Notes: generated from the sequence alone by a model not told the origin. Shown: positions 11,545 to 19,289, numbered from the stretch's first letter. The stretch: 64,000 nucleotides of DNA from Streptococcus sp. D7B5 (GCF_029691405.1 NZ_CP121467.1:930001-994000); one strand, 5' to 3'. Numbers and translations: made by a program.

Positions 11545-12708
11545 CTAGTCTCCTCCTCCTTCTAATCGGGCTAACATTTCTTGTTTTTTGCGTTCTAATT
11601 CCAGACGAGTTTCCTCACTGGTTTGATTCTTGTATTCGGGATTACTCCACTTGGGAACATTGCTCTTAGTCGAGCTAGTTTTCGATTTCTGGTCTTCCTG
11701 GCCTTTTTGCTGACGCTCTCGAATCCGAAGCACAGCCTCTTCTGCTGTCCGAATTTTTTGATAAGCATAGTCATTGGCGACCTTCATGGCATATTTCTCA
11801 TTGACATTGGCCGAATCAACCTTGTTAAAGGTTAGAAGCAAGACGATATTGATGACTTCATCCAACAAGCCTAAAGACGCCATCTGATGAAGGAGTTCTC
11901 TTTCACTTTGGGTGATGTTCCCCTTACGCGTTTGCTTGATTTCAGCTAAAAAATGCAGGGGAGTTTTATTTTTGGCTTCCCTGATAATGGTCATTTCTTT
12001 GGGGCTAAAGTCAGAAGAAACCTGCTTTTGCGATATCTTTTCACGCATGCGTTTGACTGAAATAACCTGAGCCACCGCTGTCGCCTTAGCTAATTGATAG
12101 GTTTCAAACCAGGTCCATTTTTTTTCATCTGCGATGGCGAATAATTCCAAAACATCCGCCTGCTCGTCTTCAAAACGCAAGCCATCTCGAGCCATCAGCC
12201 GCTGGAAATGTTCCAAGTCAAAATCATTTTTTAACTTGCTTTTAGACTCGCTTGGGGTCACTTCTTCGGTCAGGGTTGGAAAGACTTGGCTCAAAGAAAC
12301 AGAGAGTGCTTCTCCCTCATTTGGAGCCTGCTTCATAGCAGAAACAGCTGTATCCCCAATCTTTTTCTCTAATAATCTGCTATAGACAGAATGGCTTAGA
12401 AATTCTTGACTGGAGAGGGGAGAATGAAGCTGCAATTCATAAGTTTCCCCCTTCTGATAAAGGGTCAACAAATCCAAGGCAGATAAGACTTTAAAGGATT
12501 GGAGCAAGGTCGGCATGCCGAAGTTTAAGTGATTGAGGATGTGGGAAAAGAGATGCTCCTTTTGCCCACCATCCCAAAAGGTAATGGTATATAGATAGAG
12601 GCTCAGTGCCTCCTGACCGATAATCGGGAGGTAGCACTGCACCAGAGAAGAGGTATCTTGCGACACCCGATTATTCTTTATAAAAGAAAAACGGTCATTT
12701 GGCTTCAT
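11545..12708 (-). CDS. dnaB: Replication initiation and membrane attachment protein DnaB
   Basis: This 387-aa protein of the Firmicutes DnaB/DnaD superfamily (not the helicase) acts in primosome assembly at oriC and at restarts. The N-terminal winged-helix part (SLVQCYLPIIGQEALSLYLY) and the C-terminal DDBH2-type region with NKVDSANVNEKYAMKVANDY are recognisable. Its ATG abuts the nrdR stop and its stop abuts dnaI, so the cluster is one transcript. Confidence 0.93.
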   Translation of the reverse strand: MKPNDRFSFIKNNRVSQDTSSLVQCYLPIIGQEALSLYLYTITFWDGGQKEHLFSHILNHLNFGMPTLLQSFKVLSALDLLTLYQKGETYELQLHSPLSSQEFLSHSVYSRLLEKKIGDTAVSAMKQAPNEGEALSVSLSQVFPTLTEEVTPSESKSKLKNDFDLEHFQRLMARDGLRFEDEQADVLELFAIADEKKWTWFETYQLAKATAVAQVISVKRMREKISQKQVSSDFSPKEMTIIREAKNKTPLHFLAEIKQTRKGNITQSERELLHQMASLGLLDEVINIVLLLTFNKVDSANVNEKYAMKVANDYAYQKIRTAEEAVLRIRERQQKGQEDQKSKTSSTKSNVPKWSNPEYKNQTSEETRLELERKKQEMLARLEGGGD

Positions 12709-13182
12709 CTATTTTTCCTTTTTCTTTTTAGAGGACTGGGTGATTTGCTGGAGCAGACTCTCCAACTCACTCACATCCTTAAAGCTACGATAAACACTGG
12801 CAAAACGAACATAGGTAATCTCATCCAGCTCCGCCAATTCTTCCATGACTAAAGAACCAATATATTCACTTTGGATCTCATTCTCACTGCGACTACGGAG
12901 TTTTTGCTCGATGCGATTGACCACCATGCCGATTTCATCACTTGAAACAGGACGTTTCTGGGCTGAGCGGATAATCCCATTAAAGATTTTATCTCTCGAA
13001 AACTGCTCTCGCGTACCGTCTTTTTTGACGACAACCAGCGTTCTTTCTTCTACTCGTTCATAGGTTGTAAAACGATGCTGACACTCGTCGCACTCGCGTC
13101 TTCGGCGGATGGTATTTCCTTCTTCGGCTTGTCGACTATCAACAACACTAGACTTGGTAGCCCCACATTTTGGACAACGCAT
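12709..13182 (-). CDS. nrdR: Transcriptional repressor NrdR
   Basis: NrdR represses ribonucleotide reductase genes in response to (d)ATP levels. The 157-aa protein starts [17 protein letters not shown], with zinc-ribbon cysteines at 3, 6, 31 and 34, followed by an ATP-cone ([16 protein letters not shown]). The start at 13182 is fixed by an AGGAGGG ribosome site 6 nt upstream and by family length. The longer in-frame reading to 13263 is rejected because it runs past the promoter. It heads the nrdR-dnaB-dnaI operon. Confidence 0.96.
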   Translation of the reverse strand: MRCPKCGATKSSVVDSRQAEEGNTIRRRRECDECQHRFTTYERVEERTLVVVKKDGTREQFSRDKIFNGIIRSAQKRPVSSDEIGMVVNRIEQKLRSRSENEIQSEYIGSLVMEELAELDEITYVRFASVYRSFKDVSELESLLQQITQSSKKKKEK

Positions 13183-13210
13183 GCATTTCCCTCCTTGTCG
13201 TTTTCTTTTC

Positions 13211-13238
13211 ATTATACCATTTTTTGAGCAATTCCCAA
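13211..13238 (-). promoter_or_regulatory. nrdR operon promoter
   Basis: On the minus strand, TTGGGA and TATAAT lie 16 bp apart, with an extended -10 (TGGTATAAT). The -10 is 28 bp before the nrdR start codon. Confidence 0.65.
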
Positions 13239-13256
13239 AACAATTCTTATTTTTAC

Positions 13257-13286
13257 TTGACAAGTTTTTTTGTTTTATTGTATTAT
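13257..13286 (+). promoter_or_regulatory. Promoter of the GntR-ABC operon
   Basis: TTGACA and TATTAT are 18 bp apart, about 35 bp before the GntR start codon. It is back to back with the nrdR promoter. Confidence 0.65.
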
Positions 13287-13320
13287 TTAATTAGAACAAG
13301 AAAGACAAAGAAAGGAGACT

Positions 13321-13689
13321 ATGATGTCCTGGTCATTTGATAATACAAAACCGATTTATTTACAGATTATGGAAAAAATCAAACTACAGATTGTTTCCCA
13401 TGAGCTGGAACCCAACCAACAGCTCCCTACCGTGAGAGATTTGGCGAGCGAGGCTGGGGTCAATCCTAATACCATTCAGCGCGCCTTGTCTGACCTCGAA
13501 CGTGAAGGATTTGTATACAGCAAGCGGACAACTGGTCGATTTGTCACCGAGGATTTGGACCTCATCCTTCAGTCCCGCAAACAACTTTCCGAGGAGCAGC
13601 TACAACAATTCGTCTCTTGCATGCTTCAATTTGGCTACAAAAAAGAAGAACTGCCAAATGTATTAAGCGACTATATTAAAGGAGTTTAA
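13321..13689 (+). CDS. GntR family regulator (YtrA-type)
   Basis: This 122-aa regulator has an N-terminal GntR winged helix: PIYLQIMEKIKLQIVSHEL, LPTVRDLASEAGVNPNTIQRAL, and RTTGRFVTED. Only a short C-terminal helix follows, the layout of the YtrA subfamily. Members of that subfamily usually control a neighbouring ABC transporter. Two adjacent ATGs (13321 and 13324) both follow AAAGGAGA; either could start. The ABC ATPase begins 4 bp after the stop. Confidence 0.9.
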   Translation: MMSWSFDNTKPIYLQIMEKIKLQIVSHELEPNQQLPTVRDLASEAGVNPNTIQRALSDLEREGFVYSKRTTGRFVTEDLDLILQSRKQLSEEQLQQFVSCMLQFGYKKEELPNVLSDYIKGV

Positions 13690-13693
13690 GACT

Positions 13694-14389
13694 ATGACAC
13701 TACTAGCACTTGAAAATGTAACAAAATCATATGGAGCAACTGCGGCACTTGACAATATCTCTCTTGAGATTTCGGCTGGAAAAATTGTTGGTCTCCTCGG
13801 CCCAAATGGATCTGGAAAAACGACCTTAATCAAACTGATCAATGGCCTTCTTCAGCCTGATAAAGGACGTGTTCTCATTAACGGATTGGATCCAAGTCCT
13901 GCTACAAAGGCGATTGTCTCTTACCTTCCTGACACAACTTATCTCAATGAAGAGATGAAGGTCAAGGATGCTCTAACCTATTTTAAAACCTTCTATCAGG
14001 ATTTCAATCTCGAAAGAGCCCAACACTTGCTAGCTGATCTTGGTATTGATGAGAATAGTCGCCTCAAGAAACTATCAAAAGGGAATAAGGAAAAGGTACA
14101 ACTGATTTTGGTCATGAGCCGCGAAGCTCGTCTTTATGTCCTCGATGAACCAATCGGAGGCGTGGATCCAGCTGCCCGTGATTATATCCTCAATACCATC
14201 ATCAACAACTATTCCCCAACCTCTACGGTACTGATTTCAACCCACTTGATTTCAGATATTGAACCAATCTTGGATGAGATCATCTTCCTCAAAGACGGAA
14301 AAGTCGTCCGCCAAGGAAATGTTGATGATATTCGTTACGAGTCAGGTGAATCAATTGACCAGCTCTTCCGCCAGGAATTTAAAGCCTAA
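13694..14389 (+). CDS. ABC transporter ATP-binding protein
   Basis: This 231-aa ABC ATPase has Walker A GPNGSGKT (36-43), the signature region LSKGNKEKVQL, Walker B LYVLDEPIGGVDP, and the H-loop STHLI. The LSKGN signature in place of LSGGQ is typical of the YtrB/CcmA-like exporters linked to GntR regulators. It is encoded between the GntR gene and its permease, so the three form one functional unit. The exported substrate is unknown; antibiotic or cell-envelope stress response is a common role. Confidence 0.9.
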   Translation: MTLLALENVTKSYGATAALDNISLEISAGKIVGLLGPNGSGKTTLIKLINGLLQPDKGRVLINGLDPSPATKAIVSYLPDTTYLNEEMKVKDALTYFKTFYQDFNLERAQHLLADLGIDENSRLKKLSKGNKEKVQLILVMSREARLYVLDEPIGGVDPAARDYILNTIINNYSPTSTVLISTHLISDIEPILDEIIFLKDGKVVRQGNVDDIRYESGESIDQLFRQEFKA

Positions 14390-14404
14390 GCAAAGGAGAT
14401 TATT

Positions 14405-15133
14405 ATGTTTTGGAATCTAGTTCGTTATGAATTTAAAAATGTCAATAAATGGTATCTGGCACTCTACGGTGCGGTACTTGCAATTTCAGTTTTGATTGGA
14501 GCTTTTATTAACAGTCTTAGCCAGAGTTACAATCCTAACAATGCTGCTTATTTCATCTTCTTTTTAGTACTAGTCTTTGGAGGACTCAGCGTCACTCTTT
14601 GGATTGCAACAATCTTTTTAATCATCCGAAGATTTAAAGGCAGTGTTTATGACCGCCAAGGGTACTTGACCTTGACCTTGCCTGTCTCTGAGCACCAAAT
14701 CATCACCGCAAAACTTTTAGGCGGTCTTGTCTGGTCCATCTTAAGCTATATTGTCTTTATCTTGAGTATATTGATCATCATCTTCTTAACACCAATAGAA
14801 AAAGACTTCACTGCCCTCTATAACTTCATCTCCCCTTACCTCAGCTACGGCTGGCTGTATGCCCTATCACTATTTGTCGGTTCAATCGCATGGATTTTAT
14901 CCATTTACCTCTCCATCTCTATCGGACAACTCTTTAACGAGTATCGAACAGCTATGGGGATTCTAGCCTATATCGTTATTTCAATCGTTATTGGTTATAT
15001 CACTTTCTTCTTAAGAGTTGACAATGACCTTAACATGATGATTAGTACAGAAATCTTGCGCGATCTCTTTTTATCAGCTATCTACTATCTCGGAACCTAC
15101 TATATCTTGAAAAACAAGGTTAATTTGCAATAG
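14405..15133 (+). CDS. ABC transporter permease
   Basis: This 242-aa integral membrane protein has about six hydrophobic segments, including LYGAVLAISVLIGAF, AAYFIFFLVLVFGGLSVTLW and ILAYIVISIVIGYITFFL. The PVSEHQIITAKLLGGLVWS stretch is typical of ABC-2-like permeases that pair with YtrB-type ATPases. It follows the ATPase gene by 15 bp with an AAAGGAG ribosome site. A terminator follows at 15147-15184. Confidence 0.85.
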   Translation: MFWNLVRYEFKNVNKWYLALYGAVLAISVLIGAFINSLSQSYNPNNAAYFIFFLVLVFGGLSVTLWIATIFLIIRRFKGSVYDRQGYLTLTLPVSEHQIITAKLLGGLVWSILSYIVFILSILIIIFLTPIEKDFTALYNFISPYLSYGWLYALSLFVGSIAWILSIYLSISIGQLFNEYRTAMGILAYIVISIVIGYITFFLRVDNDLNMMISTEILRDLFLSAIYYLGTYYILKNKVNLQ

Positions 15134-15146
15134 TTTAAACGTCAAA

Positions 15147-15184
15147 AAAAGGATAACATCTCATCACTGAGAGGCTATCCTTTT
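15147..15184 (+). terminator. Terminator of the GntR-ABC operon
   Basis: The outer stem AAAAGGATA / TATCCTTTT encloses a second small CTCA-TGAG stem and is followed by a T-rich stretch. Confidence 0.75.
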
Positions 15185-15207
15185 CTTTATCTCATTTTCT
15201 AACTAGA

Positions 15208-15510
15208 TTAAAAAATTGAATAAGTTCCTTTAATAACATCAAGACTCCAATTTTGTTCTAAAAGAGTTTGGATAAAATCTTTTTCTGATTGCGTAAGACT
15301 GGTTTTATTCCTGCCACAGCGTTTCTTATTGATTTTATATCGGTTATAGTAATCATAAGCAGAGTGCCCCTCTTTCAGATAGTTGATGACATTGTAGATT
15401 GTCTGTTTTGATCTGCCAAGTGAAGTCACAATATCTGAAACTTTTATGTTTTCTTGATAGTAAGCCTCTATCATTACAAGCTCGTTTGTGGTAAGATGAG
15501 TATAGGTCAT
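15208..15510 (-). pseudogene. IS30-family transposase, N-terminal fragment
   Basis: These 100 residues match only the start of an IS30-type transposase. The helix-turn-helix LTTNELVMIEAYYQEN plus KVSDIVTSLGRSKQTIYNVINYL is followed by RYKINKKRCGRNKTSLTQSEKDFI and LEQNWSLDVIKG. Full-length proteins of this family run past 300 residues and end in a DDE catalytic domain, which is absent here. The sequence stops right after the N-terminal domain, next to the terminator of the ABC operon. This is a decayed remnant. The presumed element end upstream of the start codon is the 29-bp repeat at 15571-15599. Confidence 0.85.
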
Positions 15511-15570
15511 TTATGTTGGTTCCTTTCAGACAAATGTGGTAGTTTATCTGAGCCTAACATAGATGGCTTT

Positions 15571-15599
15571 TTCTGTCTAGATTAATTTTACAAATTGGG
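15571..15599. repeat. 29-bp direct repeat, copy 1 (IS30-associated end?)
   Basis: This 29-bp stretch (core TTAATTTTACAAATTGGG) lies 60 bp upstream of the transposase fragment's start and recurs at 16710-16738 in the same orientation with one mismatch. Its position suggests the terminal region of the insertion sequence. Confidence 0.65.
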
Positions 15600-15717
15600 T
15601 GTTAAAAAAATTGAATTAGGAATATAAAAAGTTCTAGTATTTGTACTAGAGATCAGACGGGCTTCTTTTTTGCTATGATTTTTAACAAAAAACTCTCGTT
15701 TTGCCAATAAAAGATGC

Positions 15718-15746
15718 TTGAAAGTTGGACAAGAAGGCTCTATAAT
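15718..15746 (+). promoter_or_regulatory. Promoter of the XRE-AbrB gene
   Basis: TTGAAA and TATAAT are exactly 17 bp apart. The -10 ends 27 bp before the ATG at 15774, which excludes the upstream in-frame ATG at 15714. Confidence 0.7.
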
Positions 15747-15773
15747 GAGTTCAGGAAAAGAGGTAGGAAAAGT

Positions 15774-16187
15774 ATGATTAGTGAAACGATTGCTCTGCTA
15801 AGGAAAAAGTCAGGTTATTCTCAGGAAAAATTAGCTGAAAAAGTAGGCGTATCTCGTCAGACTCTCAGTAAGTGGGAATTGGGCGACAGTTTACCGGATA
15901 TTATTTCTTCAAGTCGTTTGGCAGAAATTTTTGATATCAGCTTAGATGAGTTGGTTAATGGGGATGTCTCTCCTTTTGCTACTAAAGCCAAAGAAGGGAA
16001 GTATATTTTTGGAACGGTAACTGTTGGTGAAAAGGGACAAATCGTCATTCCTGCACGAGCGAGAAAAATTTTTAACATCCAAAAAGACGACAACCTTATG
16101 GTTTTAGGTGATGTCAATCAAGGCTTGGCCTTGTTGAAGAGCGATTTTTTTATTCAAGCTTTTGAAGAAATGGGGTTAATGAAATGA
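15774..16187 (+). CDS. XRE helix-turn-helix regulator fused to an AbrB-like domain
   Basis: This 137-aa protein has an N-terminal Cro/CI (XRE) HTH (LLRKKSGYSQEKLAEKVGVS, RQTLSKWELGDSLPD). A C-terminal swapped-hairpin AbrB/SpoVT-type domain (GTVTVGEKGQIVIPARARKIFNI) follows. Both halves bind DNA in their families, so this is a two-domain transcription factor. Its stop overlaps the ATG of the membrane protein gene (ATGA), so the two are co-translated. The regulated target is probably the partner gene or itself; nothing else in the neighbourhood points to one. A ribosome site (GAGGTAGGAAAAG) precedes the ATG. Confidence 0.85.
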   Translation: MISETIALLRKKSGYSQEKLAEKVGVSRQTLSKWELGDSLPDIISSSRLAEIFDISLDELVNGDVSPFATKAKEGKYIFGTVTVGEKGQIVIPARARKIFNIQKDDNLMVLGDVNQGLALLKSDFFIQAFEEMGLMK

Positions 16188-16624
16188 AAAAAATTACTGG
16201 TTTTGGTCTTAGCTTTGCAGTGTTTATATTTTTCTTGAATTTGATAGGCTGCTATGATTTTGTCATGGTAATGACGCGTAACCAGACTTATTTTGCAGAA
16301 CATTATAATTCAGCTATTATGGTTTACTTTAGCCATTATCCTGTTGTCTTTGTAATTGTGTGGTTTAGCCATTTGTTAGCTGCTACCTTGAGTCCGATTT
16401 TCTATTTTTTCAGAAGAAAATTAGCCCTTACTTTGGCTGGTCTTGCTTTCTGGGGAGATGCTCTGCTGATTCTATTGACCAGTCTTTTTAGGAATCGCAT
16501 TCAGGTTTTTGGTTGGCAATTTTTCGTTGATTTGGTTGTTTTAGGATTGCTTGGCCTTTATTATCTGTATTTGCGTAAAATATTTCTTAGCACATCAGGA
16601 AAAACATCTAGGATTTTAAAATAG
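16184..16624 (+). CDS. Four-helix membrane protein partnered with the XRE-AbrB regulator
   Basis: This 146-aa hydrophobic protein has about four membrane segments: GFGLSFAVFIFFLNLIGCYDF, YPVVFVIVWFSHLLAATLSPIFYFF, LTLAGLAFWGDALLILLTSLF, and FFVDLVVLGLLGLYYLYL. I recognise no family. It overlaps the regulator gene by 4 bp, so it is likely the regulated partner. The pair lies between the two copies of the 29-bp repeat. Confidence 0.65.
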   Translation: MKKITGFGLSFAVFIFFLNLIGCYDFVMVMTRNQTYFAEHYNSAIMVYFSHYPVVFVIVWFSHLLAATLSPIFYFFRRKLALTLAGLAFWGDALLILLTSLFRNRIQVFGWQFFVDLVVLGLLGLYYLYLRKIFLSTSGKTSRILK

Positions 16625-16709
16625 TCCTAGGTGTTTTTTGGTTATTTATGTATATTGTCTATAAATACGGCAAGAAAGTGAGAGAAGTGATTTTTTACTA
16701 AGAATCTGC

Positions 16710-16738
16710 TTCTGTCTAGCTTAATTTTACAAATTGGG
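16710..16738. repeat. 29-bp direct repeat, copy 2
   Basis: This is the same sequence and orientation as 15571-15599, with one mismatch. No transposase open frame lies beside it. Confidence 0.65.
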
Positions 16739-16769
16739 AAAGTAAAAACCTATAACATACGATTCGAAA

Positions 16770-16795
16770 AAGCAAGGAACTTAAATTCCTTGCTT
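16770..16795 (-). terminator. Terminator of lrgAB
   Basis: A 10-bp stem (AAGCAAGGAA / TTCCTTGCTT) is followed on the minus strand by five T. It is adjacent to the lrgB stop. Confidence 0.78.
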
Positions 16796-16796
16796 A

Positions 16797-17492
16797 TTAA
16801 CTCAATATCAAACTGGCTACGATGGGGCTGACAAAGACGTAGAGAATACCAGTGACACCGATAGCCAAGCCACCCATGGCTCCTGCTACCGATCCGTATC
16901 GAAAGGCGGTTCCCGTTCCGACAGCATGACCTGTTCCTCCAAGAGAAAGTCCCACAGCCACTGGGTCATCGATCTTCAACCATTTCAAAAGGGTTGGTCC
17001 GATTACACTAGTTAGAATCCCAGTTGCCACTACGACGACCAAGGTTACAGTTGTTAATCCTTGCAATTTTTCTGTGATTCCCACTGCCATGGCGGTTGTC
17101 ACTGACTTGGGAAAGAGAGAAATGGCTAGGAAAAAGTCCATGCCAAATATTTTCGCTACTATGGCAGTGAAACAAGTATTGACAACTACTGCTAACAGAC
17201 TACCAAAGAGAATACTCCGAGCATGATGCTTCATCAGGTGAAAACTCTTATAAAGCGGAATCCCTAAAGCCACGGTCGATGGGACAATCAAGTTGTTCAG
17301 ATAAACCCCACCTTGGTAATAATCTTGATAAGAAATACCCGTCGCCTTAAGGAAAATAATGATAAAAATGGCTGACAAAAGCAGGGGCGTTGTCAATGGA
17401 TGGGGAAAACGTCTGTAAATCAGCATTCCTACTAGATAGGCTAGGATAGATAATGCAATCCCAAATAGAGGATTGGAAACAAATTCGCTCAT
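16797..17492 (-). CDS. lrgB: LrgB family protein (antiholin-like / glycolate-pyruvate transport)
   Basis: This 231-aa multi-pass membrane protein is of the LrgB/CidB family, with the conserved FPKSVTTAMAVGITEKLQGL and LGGTGHAVGTGTAF stretches. LrgAB-type pairs were described as antiholin-like regulators of murein hydrolase activity and more recently as pyruvate/overflow-metabolite transporters. Its ATG overlaps the lrgA stop by 4 bp. Confidence 0.92.
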   Translation of the reverse strand: MSEFVSNPLFGIALSILAYLVGMLIYRRFPHPLTTPLLLSAIFIIIFLKATGISYQDYYQGGVYLNNLIVPSTVALGIPLYKSFHLMKHHARSILFGSLLAVVVNTCFTAIVAKIFGMDFFLAISLFPKSVTTAMAVGITEKLQGLTTVTLVVVVATGILTSVIGPTLLKWLKIDDPVAVGLSLGGTGHAVGTGTAFRYGSVAGAMGGLAIGVTGILYVFVSPIVASLILS

Positions 17493-17863
17493 TTGGCATC
17501 TCCTTTCTCATAATCTCCCTCAAATCGTCTCTTGATAAACTGAACCACTAGAGCTATGAGGACAATGTTAATGACAGCTGCAAAAAAGACAATCAAGACG
17601 ATAGGCAAAAGATAAGGAGCAATCACATCAAACTTCTCCATGATTCCCACTGCTGGCGGCAAAAAGAGAATGGTCATATTGGCCAGCAGAAAATTCCCAA
17701 CCATATTGACATGCCTGATCCTTAGCCACTTGAACTGTAAGGCTAGAAAGAGAATAATCAAACCGATAATACTGCCTGGGATGGGCAGATGAAAGAAACT
17801 GGAGATTCCCTCACCGATTAGAGAAATCACAAAGAGAATCATTAATTGAACATATAATTTCAT
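17489..17863 (-). CDS. lrgA: LrgA/CidA family holin-like protein
   Basis: This 124-aa protein has four membrane segments and the family stretch LPIPGSIIGLIILFLALQF. NFLLANMTILFLPPAVGIM follows. The start at 17863 has GGAG six nt upstream; an ATG 10 codons earlier lacks such a site. It is co-transcribed with lrgB. Its upstream region faces away from the MarR gene, so the two could share the intergenic control region. Confidence 0.9.
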   Translation of the reverse strand: MKLYVQLMILFVISLIGEGISSFFHLPIPGSIIGLIILFLALQFKWLRIRHVNMVGNFLLANMTILFLPPAVGIMEKFDVIAPYLLPIVLIVFFAAVINIVLIALVVQFIKRRFEGDYEKGDAK

Positions 17864-17947
17864 CCTAAACTCCACGAAATAGACTTCTTGCATACCAGTT
17901 TACTCTTTTTTCAGAAAATTTCAAGGAAATATCGCAATTCTTCTCTC

Positions 17948-17990
17948 TTGCAAGGATTAGTTAAAAGTAGTATAATCATTGCATGCGCAA
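17948..17990 (+). promoter_or_regulatory. marR promoter with overlapping TTGC-N4-GCAA operator
   Basis: The promoter is TTGCAA-17-TATAAT (17948-17976). Directly after the -10 lies TTGCATGCGCAA (17979-17990). A matching site, TTGCGTGCGCAA, lies at 18458-18469 before the downstream promoter. A site at the start point suggests autorepression. Confidence 0.6.
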
Positions 17991-18058
17991 TCATCTTGTG
18001 TTGTAGAGACAGTCAGTAATGACTTTGTGACTTTACTTTGAAAAGAAAGGAGAAAGCA

Positions 18059-18439
18059 ATGACCTATTTGGAAAAGTGGTTTGACTACAACCGCCGTCAA
18101 AAGGAAATGGAAGCCTTGTTGGAAGAAACTATTGCCCAGCAGAGCGAACAAAGGTTGACCTTGAAAGAGTTTTACCTACTCTACTATCTGGACCTAGCCG
18201 ATGAAAAATCTTTACGACAGATTGACCTGCCCGATAAACTCCATCTCAGTCCGAGCGCTGTTTCTCGAATGGTGGCTCGCCTGGAAGAGAAAAACTGTGG
18301 TTTGCTTAGTCGCAGATGTTGCGATCAGGATAGACGGGCTAGCTTTATCTGCCTGACTGACGAGGGACAGACAACCTTAGCTTACCTGCAAAAGGCTGTC
18401 GAAGAAAGACTGGAGACGAGTCTTGATTTCATTTCATAA
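18059..18439 (+). CDS. MarR family transcriptional regulator
   Basis: This 126-aa winged-helix protein has the MarR core: LTLKEFYLLYYLDLADEKSLRQIDLPDKLHLSPSAVSRMVARLEEKN, with the wing DQDRRASFICLTDEGQ. A short Cys cluster (NCGLLSRRCCDQDRR) lies in the wing region and could make it redox-sensitive; that is inference. The start at 18059 has AAAGGAG upstream, in preference to the in-frame ATG at 18038. It is followed by a DUF4649 gene and trxA. Confidence 0.88.
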   Translation: MTYLEKWFDYNRRQKEMEALLEETIAQQSEQRLTLKEFYLLYYLDLADEKSLRQIDLPDKLHLSPSAVSRMVARLEEKNCGLLSRRCCDQDRRASFICLTDEGQTTLAYLQKAVEERLETSLDFIS

Positions 18440-18457
18440 TCAGATTTTTTAAAAAAG

Positions 18458-18507
18458 TTGCGTGCGCAATCATTTTTCTTGACATTCCTCTTTTCAAGGA
18501 GTACAAT
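18458..18507 (+). promoter_or_regulatory. Operator and promoter of the DUF4649-trxA unit
   Basis: TTGCGTGCGCAA (18458-18469) lies ten bp upstream of a strong promoter, TTGACA-17-TACAAT (18479-18507). The operator nearly repeats the one before marR. Confidence 0.6.
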
Positions 18508-18536
18508 AAAGTCAAGATCGAACAAAGGAGTTTTAT

Positions 18537-18758
18537 ATGATCGAAATTACTTATCTAGACGCCAGCAAGCAAGAGAGGACCATGACTTTCGAGTCTTACC
18601 AAGACTTTGAACGTTCTCAACATGCCTGCCTCATCGGCGTCGCAGACTACTACCCTGTCCAAAAATTAACTTACAACGGTCATGACTTGGACTACCATGG
18701 GACTTATGGAGATGTCTTCTTCTATCTCATGAAACAAGATTTAAGCCAATATAACTAA
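18537..18758 (+). CDS. DUF4649 family protein
   Basis: This is a 73-aa soluble protein. ITYLDASKQERTMTFESYQDFERSQ and KLTYNGHDLDYHGTYGDVFFYL match the small DUF4649 family found mainly in streptococci. Function is unknown. It is preceded by AAAGGAG and followed after 15 bp by trxA on the same strand, so it belongs to the thioredoxin transcript downstream of the MarR-type operator. Confidence 0.8.
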   Translation: MIEITYLDASKQERTMTFESYQDFERSQHACLIGVADYYPVQKLTYNGHDLDYHGTYGDVFFYLMKQDLSQYN

Positions 18759-18773
18759 AAAAGGAGAAATACA

Positions 18774-19088
18774 ATGGCAAAAGCAATTACAGATGCAACA
18801 TTCGAACAAGAAACAAAAGACGGTTTGGTCTTGGTAGACTTCTGGGCAACTTGGTGTGGTCCATGTCGTATGCAAGGTCCAATCTTGGATAAATTGTCTG
18901 AAGAACTTTCAGAAGATGTCTTGAAAATTGTTAAAATGGATGTTGATGAAAATCCAAACACAGCTCGTGCCTTTGGAATCATGTCTATCCCAACCCTTCT
19001 CTTCAAAAAAGACGGCCAAGTGGTGAAACAAGTTGCAGGTGTTCATACTGCAGAACAAATCAAGGCCATCGTTGCTGAATTGAGCTAA
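18774..19088 (+). CDS. trxA: Thioredoxin
   Basis: This is a 104-aa thioredoxin with the WCGPC active site at 27-31 (VDFWATWCGPCRMQGP) and the cis-proline turn SIPTLLFKKDG. It reduces protein disulfides in the cytoplasm. Length and fold are canonical. It is cotranscribed with the DUF4649 gene, downstream of a MarR-type operator, and followed by a clear terminator. Confidence 0.96.
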   Translation: MAKAITDATFEQETKDGLVLVDFWATWCGPCRMQGPILDKLSEELSEDVLKIVKMDVDENPNTARAFGIMSIPTLLFKKDGQVVKQVAGVHTAEQIKAIVAELS

Positions 19089-19095
19089 TCACACG

Positions 19096-19127
19096 AGAGA
19101 CCAAGTACTTTATTTGGTCTCTTTTTT
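19096..19127 (+). terminator. trxA terminator
   Basis: A 9-bp stem (AGAGACCAA / TTGGTCTCT) with a 9-nt loop is followed by six T. Confidence 0.85.
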
Positions 19128-19135
19128 CCTGCCCT

Positions 19136-19164
19136 TTGCCATTTTTCAAAAAATATGCTAGACT
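19136..19164 (+). promoter_or_regulatory. queCDEF promoter
   Basis: TTGCCA and TAGACT are 17 bp apart with an extended TGC before the -10. Transcription would begin near 19171, just before the riboswitch aptamer. Confidence 0.6.
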
Positions 19165-19179
19165 GTAGGTAGAATATTA

Positions 19180-19252
19180 CGATGTTTGGGACATGCCATC
19201 GCTAAAAAAAACCTCTACTTGGTATTTTTTAGCTCCCTCATGGGAGCTTTTT
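19180..19252 (+). promoter_or_regulatory. Class-I-type preQ1 riboswitch with transcription attenuator
   Basis: The aptamer candidate is a 5-bp stem CGATG (19180-19184) / CATCG (19197-19201) around a 12-nt loop, followed by an A-rich tail ending in CC (19202-19213). The loop GG can pair with the tail CC to give the preQ1-I pseudoknot. The tail is also the left arm of a 13-bp antiterminator with one mismatch (19201-19213 with 19221-19233). The right arm of that hairpin overlaps the terminator stem AGCTCCC / GGGAGCT (19231-19237 with 19242-19248), which is followed by five T. Ligand binding would hold the tail and free the terminator. It sits directly before queCDEF. Confidence 0.75.
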
Positions 19253-19289
19253 GCGTGCTCTGAACATTTCCCATTTTGGAAGGAGTACT

